Shown: positions 1-10,942, counted from the stretch's first letter. The stretch is DNA of 64,000 nt from Brevibacillus fluminis (GCF_003710825.1 NZ_RHHQ01000008.1:496001-560000), one strand, 5' to 3'. The notes: generated by a model not told the origin, from the letters alone. Program-made: numbers and translations.

Positions 1-397
1 AAATACCGTGGACGACGAGCGGTTCACCCAATATATCTCGAATGCGCTTCCGTGGATTTAGAGAGGAGTACGGATCTTGGAAAATGATTTGCAAATCCCG
101 CCGCATCTTTTTCATGTCCCGGGAGGAGTATTGGGAGATTTCTTCCCCCTGGAAAAAAAACTGCCCTTCCGTCGGCGTTTCCAGGCCGATCAACGTTTTG
201 CCGATCGTCGATTTCCCGCATCCCGATTCCCCGACAAGCCCCAGCGTTTCTCCCGGATAAATCGAAAAGCTGACGCCATCGACCGCCTTCACATGGCCGA
301 CCGTGCGCTGGATGATCCCTTTTTTGATCGGATAATACGTTTTCAGATGCTCTACCTGCAAAAGAGGACTAGGTGCCCGCATTTCGGAATTTCTCAT
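1..397 (-). CDS. Oligopeptide/dipeptide ABC transporter ATP-binding protein, OppF/DppF-like (partial, 3' end outside window)
   Basis: Cytoplasmic ATPase that would power a peptide importer together with the OppD-like partner. About 132 N-terminal residues are present. They begin MRNSEMRAPSPLLQVEHLKT, carry a Walker A motif (GESGCGKST) near residues 60-68 and the Q-loop segment IIFQDPYSSLNPR near 109-121, which is typical of the OppF/DppF family. The ATG at 397 lies inside the 3' end of the upstream oppD-like gene (29-base overlap), so the two are translationally coupled. The Walker B, signature and C-terminal oligopeptide-binding regions lie left of position 1. Substrate is not deducible: peptides, nickel or oligosaccharides are all carried by this family. 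Confidence 0.9.
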   Translation of the reverse strand, partial: MRNSEMRAPSPLLQVEHLKTYYPIKKGIIQRTVGHVKAVDGVSFSIYPGETLGLVGESGCGKSTIGKTLIGLETPTEGQFFFQGEEISQYSSRDMKKMRRDLQIIFQDPYSSLNPRKRIRDILGEPLVVHGI

Positions 398-1391
398 TCG
401 CGCCTCCATTTCCCATGCCGATTTCTTCCTTTGCTCCATCCATCAGCCAGCACCGCACCTGATGGCCTTCCCCACTTGCAAATAACGGCGGCTGTTCGCT
501 CTTGCATCGCTCGCTCACATGCTCACATCGCGTGTGAAAACGGCACCCTTTTGGCATGCGGTGAAGAGATGGCACCGTGCCCGGTATCGAGGCCAGCCTC
601 TGGTCCTCTTCATATTCCAAATGAGGAATCGATTCCATCAGCCCGATCGTGTACGGATGCTTCGGATGGTCGAATAGCGTAAAGACATCCGCTTCCTCGA
701 CGACCTGTCCGGCATACATCACGATCACTTTGTCCGCCATCTCCGCAATCACGCCCAAGTCATGTGTGATCAGCATGATGGCTGTTCCTGAGTCTTGCCG
801 CATTTTTTTCATCAGCTCAAGGATTTGCGCCTGGATCGTCACATCCAAAGCGGTCGTTGGCTCATCGGCAATGAGCAGCTTCGGCTTGCACGAGAGCGCC
901 ATTGCGATCATGACGCGCTGTCTCATCCCTCCTGATAAAGCGTGGGGATACTCCTCCATGATCGATTCTGCACGCGGGATGCCTACTTTTTTCAGCATCT
1001 CGATCGCATATTGCTTGGCTTCCTTGTTCGTCAGCTTCAGGTGGAGCTTGATTCCTTCGATCAGCTGGTCGCCGATGGTGAACACGGGATTGAGCGAGGT
1101 CATCGGCTCCTGAAAAATCATTGAGATTTCATTCCCGCGAATCGCACGCAGCCGGTCATCCGGCAATTGAGTCAGGTCGAGACCGTTAAAGTGAATTTCG
1201 CCCCGTTTAATTCTGCCGTTTTTGCCGAGAAGGCGCATGATGGACAAGGACGTTACGCTTTTACCGCAGCCCGATTCGCCGACGATGCCGATCGTCTCTC
1301 CACTTTTCAGCTCGAAGCTGATATTGTCGACAGAGACAACCTCACCGTGATCGGTGCGAAAAGCGGTTTGCAGGTTAACGATTTCTAGCAT
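369..1391 (-). CDS. Oligopeptide/dipeptide ABC transporter ATP-binding protein, OppD/DppD-like
   Basis: First of the paired ATPases of a peptide-type ABC importer. Counted from the chosen start the protein is 340 residues, normal for the family. It shows Walker A GESGCGKS, Q-loop IFQEPMTSLNP, signature LSGGMRQRVMIAMAL, Walker B LLIADEPTTALD and the H-loop ITHDLGVIAEM. The C-terminal oligo_HPY segment contains a cysteine cluster (CRFHTRCEHVSERC...CW), which in relatives can bind a metal cluster. I prefer the ATG at 1391 (MLEIVNLQT), which has GGAAG five bases upstream; an in-frame ATG at 1412 has no ribosome site. It overlaps the oppF-like gene. The divergent YesM/YesN-like pair is a plausible regulator (inference). 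Confidence 0.93.
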   Translation of the reverse strand: MLEIVNLQTAFRTDHGEVVSVDNISFELKSGETIGIVGESGCGKSVTSLSIMRLLGKNGRIKRGEIHFNGLDLTQLPDDRLRAIRGNEISMIFQEPMTSLNPVFTIGDQLIEGIKLHLKLTNKEAKQYAIEMLKKVGIPRAESIMEEYPHALSGGMRQRVMIAMALSCKPKLLIADEPTTALDVTIQAQILELMKKMRQDSGTAIMLITHDLGVIAEMADKVIVMYAGQVVEEADVFTLFDHPKHPYTIGLMESIPHLEYEEDQRLASIPGTVPSLHRMPKGCRFHTRCEHVSERCKSEQPPLFASGEGHQVRCWLMDGAKEEIGMGNGGANEKFRNAGT

Positions 1392-1650
1392 AGTTACTTC
1401 CATCACCGCCATTTTGTTTTTTGGTAAATTCCCTATTTTCTGATATTACTTTCATGAATGCCCCCTTACATCTCTTTGGTTTCTTACATTTAACTATAAA
1501 CAGGGGGATGCGGGTAGGCATGCCCCTTTACATTTGGTATCCTCCCTTGTGCTCTTTTGGGGCGCCTTCTGCCAAAAGGTATCATTTTTTAAGAAACAGG
1601 TCATTATTCGAGAAAAAACGGCTTTCGGCGCAGGTTTCAGCCTCAATTTG

Positions 1651-1680
1651 TAGACAGGTGAAAAACGCGGGTATTATAAT
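1651..1680 (+). promoter_or_regulatory. Probable sigma-A promoter for the two-component pair
   Basis: TAGACA (1651-1656), 18-base spacer, TATAAT (1675-1680), about 42 bases before the ATG of the response regulator. The rest of the divergent gap 1392-1722 is AT/pyrimidine-rich; I see no gene or convincing operator in it, and no clear promoter for the leftward opp genes. Confidence 0.6.
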
Positions 1681-1722
1681 GTGTAAAAAAATTCTCATAA
1701 TTACACGCGAGGGAGACGGCAC

Positions 1723-2490
1723 ATGTATAAACTGTTAATCGCTGATGATGAGGATGAAATCAGAAACGGCCTTAGCCACTACTTCCCTTGGAATGAAGTT
1801 GGTTTCGAGGTTTTTGGACAAGCCGCCAATGGCCGCGACGCCCTCCAGTTCATGGCCCAGCACCCGGTCGATGTCCTTCTTTGCGACATCCGCATGCCAA
1901 TCATGACCGGCATCGAGGTCGCCCGCGAGCTGAGCCAGCAAAAATCGCCGACCACCATCATTTTTTTGAGCGGGTTCAAAGAGTTCGACTATGCCCAGCA
2001 AGCGCTCATCTATGGCGTGAAAAATTATATCCTCAAGCCGACCAAATACAGCGAGCTGCTGAACGTTTTTACGACCGTAAAGGAGCAGCTGGATGAGCGG
2101 CAGGCAACATCCATGCGCTTCCCCCCGTCACCACCTGCCGCGGGGGCTGGCTTGGATGAGGATAGCGCCCTGCTTTCCGACAAAATCATCGCCCGGATCA
2201 AACGGTATGTAGCGGAGCATTACAAAGACGCGAGCTTGGAAGGCGCGTCCCAGCTGGTGCATATGAATCCGCACTACATCAGCAAATATTTCAAAGAAAA
2301 AACAGGGGAAAACTTCTCCGATTTTTTGCTCAAGGTGAAAATGAACAAGGCAGCCGAACTGCTGCAGGAGATGAATTACAAGTTTTATGAGATAAGCGAA
2401 CTGGTAGGCTACAGCAACGCCAAAAACTTTACGAGAGCATTCCGGAAATTCTACGGCAAAAGCCCGCGCGAATACCGGAACACAGAATGA
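1723..2490 (+). CDS. Response regulator with AraC-type DNA-binding domain (YesN-like)
   Basis: Cytoplasmic transcription factor of a two-component system. Residues 1-120 form a receiver domain: acidic pocket DDEDE at 8-12, phosphoacceptor D55 in LLCDIRMP, and a conserved lysine in YILKP. Residues ~155-255 form an AraC/HTH_18 domain with both helix-turn-helix units, ending in FRKFYGKSPREYR. The linker is short; many YesN relatives are about twice as long, so this is the compact form. Start ATG has GAGGGAGA eight bases upstream. The kinase gene follows after 10 bases, so the order is regulator then kinase. The target may be the divergent peptide transporter (inference from position). Confidence 0.93.
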   Translation: MYKLLIADDEDEIRNGLSHYFPWNEVGFEVFGQAANGRDALQFMAQHPVDVLLCDIRMPIMTGIEVARELSQQKSPTTIIFLSGFKEFDYAQQALIYGVKNYILKPTKYSELLNVFTTVKEQLDERQATSMRFPPSPPAAGAGLDEDSALLSDKIIARIKRYVAEHYKDASLEGASQLVHMNPHYISKYFKEKTGENFSDFLLKVKMNKAAELLQEMNYKFYEISELVGYSNAKNFTRAFRKFYGKSPREYRNTE

Positions 2491-2500
2491 AGGAAACCGG

Positions 2501-4267
2501 ATGAAATCAATTTACCGCGCGTTTTTTGTGAAAAACCTGATGACGTTCCTACTGCCCATGCTGATCCCCATTATCGTCCTGGGTGCGCTGTCCACCTATC
2601 TGATCCATCAGCACATCAAGGAAGAGATCAACCATAACCATATGGATCTCTTGAAGCAGACAGAAGAGAACATGGAGCTGATGCTCAACGAGCTGGATTC
2701 GCTGAACTTGCAAATCGTTGCGAGCGCCACCCAGTTTGTCCACCTGCGGACGATGATGACGAAGCGCTGGCTCGACCATAACGATTTTGTGGAGCTGGCC
2801 GCGCTGAAAAACTTCATCGATTCGCCCGCGATCGCACGCTCCTACATCGATTCCATCTACATTTATATCGAAAACGACCGCCACCGTTTTTTGACCTCCA
2901 CCACCGGGGGACTGATGGAGCTAGGCGATTTTTACGACCGCTCCTGGTATGAAAGCTTTGTCAGCCATCCGGACAAGGAGCAGGTCTGGACGGAAGCGCG
3001 GACGATCGAGAAAGTATTCGACCGCTATTCGCCCAAGCCGACCCACCTGATTACGATGTACCGCAAAATCTCGGTAGCCGCTGACAATGACGGCGTCATC
3101 GTGCTCAACATCAACACCGACTACATCAAAAACTATTTGGCCAGCCTCTCCTCCATGAAAGGGCAGCAGGTGCTGATCGTGGACAAAAACAATGACGTCC
3201 TGTTCAGCGATGACAAAATCGATTTGGGCCGCGATGTCATCCAGCAAATCGTGTCGCAGCGCAGCTCGTTTTTTCCGCTAGACTTGGGCGATAAATCGTT
3301 CATCATCTCCAAGCTACCGTCCGACAAATACGGCTGGACCTTCATTTCCATTACGCCCAAGGATGCGTTATACGAAGTGCCGACCCGACTCAGCATGGTT
3401 GCGCTACAGCTTTTAGGTGTCTCCATCGTAATCGGCATGCTGCTTGCCTACTATTTGACGCAAAAAAACTATGCCGATGTGAAGGCGATCATCACGACCT
3501 TGCACTCTGCCGAAAATGGTAAGGCGCTACCGCCGCTGCCGTCCCGGGTAAAAAACGTGTACAGCTACATCATCCACCGGATTTTGCAAAATTTCATGGA
3601 GCACAATTATGTCAAAGTCCAGCTGTCCGAACGCAAATACAAGGCGCAGGCCATGGAGTTCGCAGCACTGCAGTCGCAGCTGAACCCGCACTTTTTGTTC
3701 AACACGCTAGAAACGATCAACTGGAAGGCGATCAGCATGACGGGACGCCCCAATGAGCTGAACCATATGGTCGAAAACCTTGCCGACATTTTGCGCTACT
3801 CGCTCGATGACCAGAACAAGATGGTGATTTTGCAAAAAGAATTGATTTACACCGAAAGCTATCTCAAAATCCAGAAGGTGCGGTATCGGGACAAATTCGA
3901 CGTGATCTGGGCGTATGACGACGAGGTCAAGAAATACCACGTCATGAAGCTAATTTTGCAGCCGATCTTGGAAAATTGCTTGTATCACGGCATCAAAGAA
4001 AATGAAAGATGCCTGATCAAGATCAAAATCAGGACGACACCCGCCTTTTTGCACATCTCGGTCATCGACAACGGGATCGGGATCAAGCCTGAGAAACTGG
4101 CGGAGATTCGCGAGCGGCTGGAATCCAACGTCGATCAAACGCGCCACATCGGTCTGCACAACACGCACAAGCGACTGAAGCTGACTTACGGGGAGCCTTA
4201 CAGGTTGGCGATGCGCAGCAAATACGGATGGGGGACGGCGGTTCATCTGTCGATCCCGATCGACTAA
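2501..4267 (+). CDS. Sensor histidine kinase of the YesM family
   Basis: Membrane sensor that would phosphorylate the adjacent response regulator. A first membrane helix (~residues 13-35) is followed by a ~260-residue extracellular dCache-like region and a second helix (~300-320). The cytoplasmic part has the HisKA-like H-box QLNPHFLFNTLE with H397, the N-box ILENCLYHGIKE with N492 and G-box DNGIGI, characteristic of the LytS/YesM class. The usual HAMP domain between helix 2 and the H-box is short and poorly recognisable. Length (588) is normal. Ribosome site GAAGGAAA precedes the ATG. Dimeric YesM kinases usually sense sugars or peptides for a nearby ABC transporter; the ligand here is unknown. 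Confidence 0.93.
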   Translation: MKSIYRAFFVKNLMTFLLPMLIPIIVLGALSTYLIHQHIKEEINHNHMDLLKQTEENMELMLNELDSLNLQIVASATQFVHLRTMMTKRWLDHNDFVELAALKNFIDSPAIARSYIDSIYIYIENDRHRFLTSTTGGLMELGDFYDRSWYESFVSHPDKEQVWTEARTIEKVFDRYSPKPTHLITMYRKISVAADNDGVIVLNINTDYIKNYLASLSSMKGQQVLIVDKNNDVLFSDDKIDLGRDVIQQIVSQRSSFFPLDLGDKSFIISKLPSDKYGWTFISITPKDALYEVPTRLSMVALQLLGVSIVIGMLLAYYLTQKNYADVKAIITTLHSAENGKALPPLPSRVKNVYSYIIHRILQNFMEHNYVKVQLSERKYKAQAMEFAALQSQLNPHFLFNTLETINWKAISMTGRPNELNHMVENLADILRYSLDDQNKMVILQKELIYTESYLKIQKVRYRDKFDVIWAYDDEVKKYHVMKLILQPILENCLYHGIKENERCLIKIKIRTTPAFLHISVIDNGIGIKPEKLAEIRERLESNVDQTRHIGLHNTHKRLKLTYGEPYRLAMRSKYGWGTAVHLSIPID

Positions 4268-4278
4268 GCATTAACAAC

Positions 4279-4326
4279 AAAAGCAGTCTGCGACGAGTTG
4301 ATGTCGTCACGGACTGCTTTCTTTTT
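4279..4326. terminator. Bidirectional rho-independent terminator
   Basis: Stem AAGCAGTCTGCGACGA with its near-complement TCGTCACGGACTGCTT around a 7-base loop, A-run on the left and T-run on the right. It lies between the converging kinase gene and DinB-like gene. Confidence 0.85.
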
Positions 4327-4328
4327 AT

Positions 4329-4862
4329 TCAATGATACTGGCCGGAAATGTGTTCATCCGTATCTTTCAGCATTTTGGAGAAGATGACGATTTGCCCCGC
4401 ATGATAAGCGTAATGAGCCGCGACTTGCACGAGCAGCTGGCTGATTTCCCGCACGTCATGCGTTTCACCCTCTGCCGCCGTCACCCTGTGCATCCTGTTC
4501 CAATCCTCAAGCGCGAAATGGATGCGCACTTCCCTTTGCAGATCCTCGGTGGACAGAGCGCTCAGCACCCGTTCCGACTCCGCTCGCGTGTCGGTTAAAA
4601 GCCCGATCAATTCATCTTTTGTCGTGCCGCCTACGGAAGCGAACTCTTGCGTGCGTTCCCGGATGAATGGATTGCCGCCGATCGCGCTGACGAAGTTCTG
4701 GTATTCATTTCCCGCCAGGTGCAAACAAAGATTGCCGATGCTATTCATGGAAGCTTTCGGTTTCGCCCAAACCAGCTCATCATCAAGTGGCTCGATGCTT
4801 TTGACGATGCGGGCGAGCGATTTATTCATGTCATCCAGCACATGCTTGATCAATTTTGCCAC
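4329..4862 (-). CDS. DinB/DUF1572-family putative metal-dependent protein
   Basis: A four-helix-bundle protein of the DinB/YfiT superfamily; members include thiol (bacillithiol) transferases, but this one's reaction is unknown. Three histidines likely to bind metal are visible: H51 in CLHLAGN and H153/H157 in AAHYAYHAGQ (numbered from the ATG at 4871). Start is uncertain: the only Shine-Dalgarno, GAGAGGGG, abuts the ATG at 4871 but lies nine bases before an in-frame GTG at 4862, which I prefer. It follows folA by a few bases on the same strand, so the two are probably co-transcribed. Length about 177 residues is usual for the family. Confidence 0.85.
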   Translation of the reverse strand: MAKLIKHVLDDMNKSLARIVKSIEPLDDELVWAKPKASMNSIGNLCLHLAGNEYQNFVSAIGGNPFIRERTQEFASVGGTTKDELIGLLTDTRAESERVLSALSTEDLQREVRIHFALEDWNRMHRVTAAEGETHDVREISQLLVQVAAHYAYHAGQIVIFSKMLKDTDEHISGQYH

Positions 4863-4877
4863 AGCGAACATCCCCTC

Positions 4878-5369
4878 TCATTTTTCCAAACGCTCGTAGA
4901 CGCGGAACACATAGGCATACGGGTTCTCTTCGTCGGTGATCCCCTCTACAGCTGAAACCTCTTTCCACGCTTCCAGATCATACTCGGGAAAATGCGTATC
5001 GCCCTCGAACTCATGATCGATCGTCGTGATGTAGAGCTTGTCGGCAAGCGGCAAAAACAAGCGGTAAATCTCTTCCCCGCCGATCACGAAAGCCTCCTGC
5101 TCGCCCCACACGAGCGCCAGCGCTTCCTGCGCAGTATGTACGACGTCGCAACCAGTAGCTTCATAGCTTTCATCCCGGGTCAAGACGATATTTCGTCTGC
5201 CTGGCAGCGGCCTGCCGATCGACTCATAGTTTTTTCTACCCATGATAATGGGGTGCCCCATGGTGACCTCCCGAAAATACGCTTGGTCTCGCGGCAGCTT
5301 CCAGGGAATATCGTTGTCCTTGCCGATTACACGGTTCTTGTCGAATGCGACAATCATTGATAGTTTCAT
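4878..5369 (-). CDS. folA: Dihydrofolate reductase
   Basis: Reduces dihydrofolate to tetrahydrofolate with NADPH, supplying one-carbon carriers for thymidylate and purine synthesis. The 163-residue protein starts MKLSMIVAFDKNRVIG and carries the DHFR signature DIPWKLPRDQAYF with catalytic acid D28, the GRKNYESIGRPLPGR NADPH-binding segment and the AFVIGGEEIYRLF motif. The ATG has GAGAGGAGG seven bases upstream. In many Bacillota folA follows thyA; here thyA is absent and the downstream partner is the DinB-like gene. No sign of resistance-type divergence in the active-site segments that I can judge. Confidence 0.97.
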   Translation of the reverse strand: MKLSMIVAFDKNRVIGKDNDIPWKLPRDQAYFREVTMGHPIIMGRKNYESIGRPLPGRRNIVLTRDESYEATGCDVVHTAQEALALVWGEQEAFVIGGEEIYRLFLPLADKLYITTIDHEFEGDTHFPEYDLEAWKEVSAVEGITDEENPYAYVFRVYERLEK

Positions 5370-5464
5370 AGGCTATCCTCCTCTCACATGACGTACGTCC
5401 CGCTGCAGTTTCTTTTGATTTGATTGTACACGGTTTGGGGCTGGCAAGAAATGCAGAATTCGGA

Positions 5465-5769
5465 TTATTGCTTGTCACGGCCGATAAACGCATAAGAGAG
5501 CAGTCCGCCCGCCAGCAGGATGAGGCTAGTAGCGAACAGCGCAGCATGGAATCCGGCAAGGAAAGAACCAGTTGCCTCAAGAAGCGCACCTGTTAGCGCA
5601 ACGCCAAGCACAGCGCCCAGCTGCCTACTCGAATTGAGCGCACCGGAAGCGGTCCCGGCCAGTTCTTTAGACACGGCCGAAATAACGGCTGCCATCAGCG
5701 CCGGAATGGTGAATGAAACGCCGAACCCGATGAAGAGCAGCGCGGGAATCAAAACGGGATAGATCGTGT
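5465..5769 (-). pseudogene. 3' remnant of an MFS (drug-efflux type) transporter
   Basis: About 100 residues from TIYPVLIPALLFIGFGVSF to the stop read as the last helices of a 12-14-helix MFS efflux protein: GTASGALNSSRQLGAVLG is the typical late motif of EmrB/QacA-type transporters. The family is 400-500 residues long, so about three quarters is missing. The open frame continues upstream to 5821 with an arginine-rich run that matches no transporter, showing that homology stops abruptly at ~5766-5769. The 5' end and promoter are gone, so this is a pseudogene created together with the remnant on its right. Confidence 0.85.
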
Positions 5770-6063
5770 CAGTTCCGTGCCCTTTACGGCAAATTCGTCG
5801 GCGACGCCTGGTGGATGGCACTCATCGATGAATTGCATGAATGCAGCGCAGAATTCAGGGAATGGTGGCCGCGACACGATGTGTTGGATGGCCCCGAAGG
5901 CCGGAAGATCAATTACGATCCGACCGCCGGGATACTCGTATTTGAACAGCTTTCGTTTCACGTCGCAGGCTCAACCGATCTTACTGTCACGATCAATATG
6001 CCGACCAACGAATTCGATACCAAATCCAAGCTGGCCGTGCTTCTCGCGCAAACCTCGCCGTAA
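5770..6063 (+). pseudogene. 3' remnant of a MmyB-like (XRE-family) transcriptional regulator
   Basis: From 5770 the plus strand reads QFRALYGKFVGDAWWMALI and then ...ECSAEFREWWPRHDV...GPEGRKINYDPTAGILVFEQLSF..., the C-terminal half of the MmyB-like ligand-binding domain found behind an N-terminal XRE helix-turn-helix. The helix-turn-helix and first half of the sensor domain (about 170 residues) are absent. A short frame could start at ATG 5815, but it would lack any DNA-binding part. Homology begins exactly where the transporter remnant on the opposite strand stops, so one deletion removed both 5' halves and the shared intergenic region of a former divergent regulator/transporter pair. Confidence 0.8.
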
Positions 6064-6077
6064 AACACGGGCTCGAA

Positions 6078-6959
6078 TCATTCCGCTTTCTTTTTCACAA
6101 CCGGAATCCAAATCTCGCTTTTGAACACGGGCGAGGTTACGTCTTTTCCCTCATTCCACAATAGTTCCGGTCCTTGTGCCACCTCATAGCCTGACGTAGG
6201 GAACCATTCGGCGTAGATGCGTCCCCACACGTTTTGCAGCGTCTCGGGAAACGGCCCGATCGATTCAAATACCGCCCAGGTGCCGGCAGCAACTTCCAGC
6301 TGGGCCAGATGCTCCGGGCACGCTTTGGTTGTGGCAGCACCGATATAATGGTCGAATTCACCCTTTTCCTCCATGCGGCCCTCCGCAAAATTCGTCGAGG
6401 CGCTGATCAGGCCCGATGGCTCGATGTCGGACAGCTGCTTCAGCTGCGCGATCGCTGCCTCGTCGAGCGATTGCCACATCGCGGCGATGTCCGGGTTGAC
6501 CCCGTGGAAGATGATCGGCACTCTTTTTTTGATTCCAACGATACGAAATGCGTCTTTTTCAACAATCCGATAGTTCATTTCACTGCCTCCTTTGATTGCG
6601 AGCTGAAAGGTCATGGGCGGATACGCTTTGAGCGGGCGGCCACTTGCCCTTGCCATCGCTGGCGTCACGTTGTGCAGCTGTTGAAAGGCCCGGGCAAACG
6701 AATCAGCGGAGTTGTAGCCGTATTTAACGGCGATATCAATAACCCGCAGGTCGGTATGCTGCAGGTCGAACGCCGCCAGCGTCAACCGTCTGCGGCGGAC
6801 GTACTCCCCGAGCGTGATGCCTGCCAAAAAGGAAAACATCCGGTTGAAATGATGCTCGGAGCACTGAGCGAGCCTCGCGAGCACTTTCCCCTCGATCTCC
6901 CCCGCAAAATTTTCTTCAATATAACGCATGGCCCGATTCATATTTGATAGCGAATCCAT
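6078..6959 (-). CDS. AraC-family regulator with GyrI-like effector domain
   Basis: Transcription factor of the Rob/BltR-like architecture. Residues ~1-105 carry two AraC helix-turn-helix units ([20 protein letters not shown] and the [21 protein letters not shown] segment). Residues ~125-290 form a GyrI-like/AraC_E_bind domain ([21 protein letters not shown]...[25 protein letters not shown]...), which binds small hydrophobic ligands or is a stand-alone inhibitor in relatives. I chose ATG 6959 ([11 protein letters not shown]) because AAAGGGGG is seven bases upstream; an upstream in-frame ATG at 7043 would add a cysteine-rich, non-conserved leader. Ends 15 bases from the convergent MmyB remnant. 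Targets are unknown. Confidence 0.92.
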   Translation of the reverse strand: MDSLSNMNRAMRYIEENFAGEIEGKVLARLAQCSEHHFNRMFSFLAGITLGEYVRRRRLTLAAFDLQHTDLRVIDIAVKYGYNSADSFARAFQQLHNVTPAMARASGRPLKAYPPMTFQLAIKGGSEMNYRIVEKDAFRIVGIKKRVPIIFHGVNPDIAAMWQSLDEAAIAQLKQLSDIEPSGLISASTNFAEGRMEEKGEFDHYIGAATTKACPEHLAQLEVAAGTWAVFESIGPFPETLQNVWGRIYAEWFPTSGYEVAQGPELLWNEGKDVTSPVFKSEIWIPVVKKKAE

Positions 6960-7051
6960 TTCCATCCCCCTTTCCTCATCCATAGCGTAGCAGAAGTGAA
7001 AAGAACCGATCTGACAGTTCCCGCACCATTTTTGCAGGGTCATCTATCAAC

Positions 7052-7088
7052 GAAAAAAAAGCATCGGGAGGCGATTCTTCCGATGCTC
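7052..7088 (-). terminator. Rho-independent terminator of the pepF transcript
   Basis: On the minus strand AGCATCGGAAG, 6-base loop, CTCCCGATGCT followed by eight T residues; it lies 14 bases beyond the oligoendopeptidase stop codon. Confidence 0.85.
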
Positions 7089-7101
7089 TTTTCATTTGTT
7101 G

Positions 7102-8892
<1,791 letters not shown>

Positions 8893-8916
8893 GAGCATTC
8901 CTCCTTTTGGTATCTC

Positions 8917-10641
8917 TTAGATTTTAAACCGATCGACCACCTCGCGTAAATCCAAAGCCATCTGGTTCAGCGATTCCGCCGATGCGGAGATCTCATCCAT
9001 CGACAGACTCAGCATTTTTCCGGCATCGTCCACCTGTCCGGCATATGCGGAGGCGTTTTGGGCGATCCCCTCCATCTCTTGGATGCATGCCGCCACCTCC
9101 GACGAGCCATCCGATAAGCGGGCGGTTACGGCGGTCACTTCCTCGATCTGCCGTCTCACCTGCCGCGATGCCTGCACGATGCTGGAAAAAGCCCCACCTG
9201 CCTCATTCACAGCCAGCTTGCCCAAATGGATTTCCTGCGATACGAACTCCATTTCTTCGCTGGCACTGTAAGCGGTCTCATTCATTTCAAGCATCAAACG
9301 CGAGATTTGAGCGGAAAACAGCTTTGATTGCTCCGCCAGCTTTCGCACCTCATCCGCAACGACAGCAAAGCCCCGGCCGTGCTCGCCTGCCCGCACTGCT
9401 TCAATCGCCGCATTCAAGGCAAGCATGTTGGTTTGTGCCGCAATCCCGGCGATTCGCTCCAAAAACTGCGTGATCTCCTGCGAGCGCGCATGCAGCTGTG
9501 CAATGACCTGCGCGGTACGCGTTGCCGATTGGCCAATCGACTCCATCTGCTGCGCTGCTTTGTCGACAGACTCCGCCCCTCGCTCCGCTTCTTGCGCTGA
9601 CTGCCGCGAGCTGGTCAGCACGAGTCTTGTCTGTGCATCGATAAGCGTGATTCCGTCCACCAGCTGCGTGATGAAGCGGCTGCTCTCTTCTGCCATCTGC
9701 ACCTGCTGCTTGGCCCCTTCCGCCATCGATTCGATCATCATCGCGACTTCTGCGGACGCCTCTGCGGATTGTTCGACGGTCGTCTCCAGCTCCTGGGAAG
9801 CACCTGACACTTGCAGGGCGCTGTCGTTTACCTGGTGGACGATCTCGCGCAGGTTGGCGATCATATCACCATAATGGCGGGTCAACTCGCCGATCTCATC
9901 GTTCGATTTGGCGATGAGCTGCTCACGCAAATCGCCGGTTGCTACAGTTCGGGTGGACTGGCTCAATCGTTTTAGCGGATTGGTTACGGATCGGATGATC
10001 AAATAGAGGATAACGGTAAACAAGAGTAGCAGCAAGATGGCGAGTATGAGAATCGAAGGCATTTGCTCCTGTGTTACAGCCGACACGATCTCCTGAATCT
10101 TGTCCGCAGGCATATCGATACAGAAGACGCCAATCACTTTCCCTTCCTTATTGATGATTGGAGAGCCTGCTGTCAGGAAGTCGCCGTATTTTTCATCATG
10201 CATGATTTCCGTACTTTCGCTGTTTCCCTGGAGGATGGAATTGACGAAGGAAACGGGTGTGACTTCGGTTGTCTCCCCGATCGGCGAGGCGACATCCGAA
10301 CCATTGGGCTGCCCATCGACGAGCAAAACCGGCTTTCCTTCCGTATTGAGCCCCATCGTATACACATAAAGTGCACCCGTTTGCTGGCGGAATTGGTTCA
10401 GCTGATTGCGTAGCTGCCAATAGTTTTGGCTTTCACTCATTTCCTGCAAAAACGTCGCATACGTGTCAGCATCGAACTGTTTGGCCAAATGTGCACTCAA
10501 ATCCTTGCTGTAATTTTCCACGGTACGTTGTGCTGCATTGGCGTTGCTTTTCATGATGGCATACACGTTAACCGCCATCAGAATGGTCATCATCGTTAGA
10601 ATGGATACGATCAATTTCATCGCCAAACTTTTTCTCTTCAC
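8917..10641 (-). CDS. Methyl-accepting chemotaxis protein (chemoreceptor) with periplasmic-type Cache sensor
   Basis: Membrane chemoreceptor that signals to CheA/CheW. N-terminal helix [21 protein letters not shown], an extracellular single-Cache-like region (~150 residues, including [22 protein letters not shown] and [20 protein letters not shown]), a second helix ([26 protein letters not shown]), HAMP, then a long coiled coil. The signalling hairpin tip reads [30 protein letters not shown] chose GTG 10641 ([10 protein letters not shown]), preceded by GGCGGGGG at seven bases; the frame is open further upstream but lacks a ribosome site and runs through a hairpin. Ligand unknown. One of three chemoreceptors in the window, each with a different sensor part. 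Confidence 0.94.
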   Translation of the reverse strand: MKRKSLAMKLIVSILTMMTILMAVNVYAIMKSNANAAQRTVENYSKDLSAHLAKQFDADTYATFLQEMSESQNYWQLRNQLNQFRQQTGALYVYTMGLNTEGKPVLLVDGQPNGSDVASPIGETTEVTPVSFVNSILQGNSESTEIMHDEKYGDFLTAGSPIINKEGKVIGVFCIDMPADKIQEIVSAVTQEQMPSILILAILLLLLFTVILYLIIRSVTNPLKRLSQSTRTVATGDLREQLIAKSNDEIGELTRHYGDMIANLREIVHQVNDSALQVSGASQELETTVEQSAEASAEVAMMIESMAEGAKQQVQMAEESSRFITQLVDGITLIDAQTRLVLTSSRQSAQEAERGAESVDKAAQQMESIGQSATRTAQVIAQLHARSQEITQFLERIAGIAAQTNMLALNAAIEAVRAGEHGRGFAVVADEVRKLAEQSKLFSAQISRLMLEMNETAYSASEEMEFVSQEIHLGKLAVNEAGGAFSSIVQASRQVRRQIEEVTAVTARLSDGSSEVAACIQEMEGIAQNASAYAGQVDDAGKMLSLSMDEISASAESLNQMALDLREVVDRFKI

Positions 10642-10702
10642 GAACAAACCCCCGCCATATGATTTTTTGGTAGTAAGCAAACGCGGCCCCACCATACATG
10701 TA

Positions 10703-10743
10703 AATAGAAAAAAAGCCAAAGGGGAAGGGCAATCCCGCTTTGG
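10703..10743 (-). terminator. Hairpin with T-run in front of the chemoreceptor gene
   Basis: On the minus strand CCAAAGCGGG, short loop, CCC...CCTTTGG, then a run of seven T residues. It lies 200 bases after the MFS stop codon and about 60 bases before the chemoreceptor GTG. It may end the MFS transcript or act as an attenuator in the receptor leader. I see no gene in 10642-10942. Confidence 0.6.
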
Positions 10744-10942
10744 TTCTCACAGTCACTGCTATTCTTTTCTAGCAATTCACATGCCAATCGAATATTTCGC
10801 AAAAAGATCCGAAATTCGCTTTTTTCCAAATTAACATTATGCAAAATTGGATAATTTGTGCATTCCTGCATACTCACATTCATTTTTTGCCAGCAAGAGT
10901 CCTCCACTCCATTTTGCAAATTTGCAGCTTGCAACTTTCGCA

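Noticed and set aside
5815..6063. A functional 82-residue gene starting at ATG 5815
   Set aside because: It is only the C-terminal piece of a MmyB-like sensor domain without a DNA-binding part, and the frame has homology upstream of this ATG, so it is a remnant.
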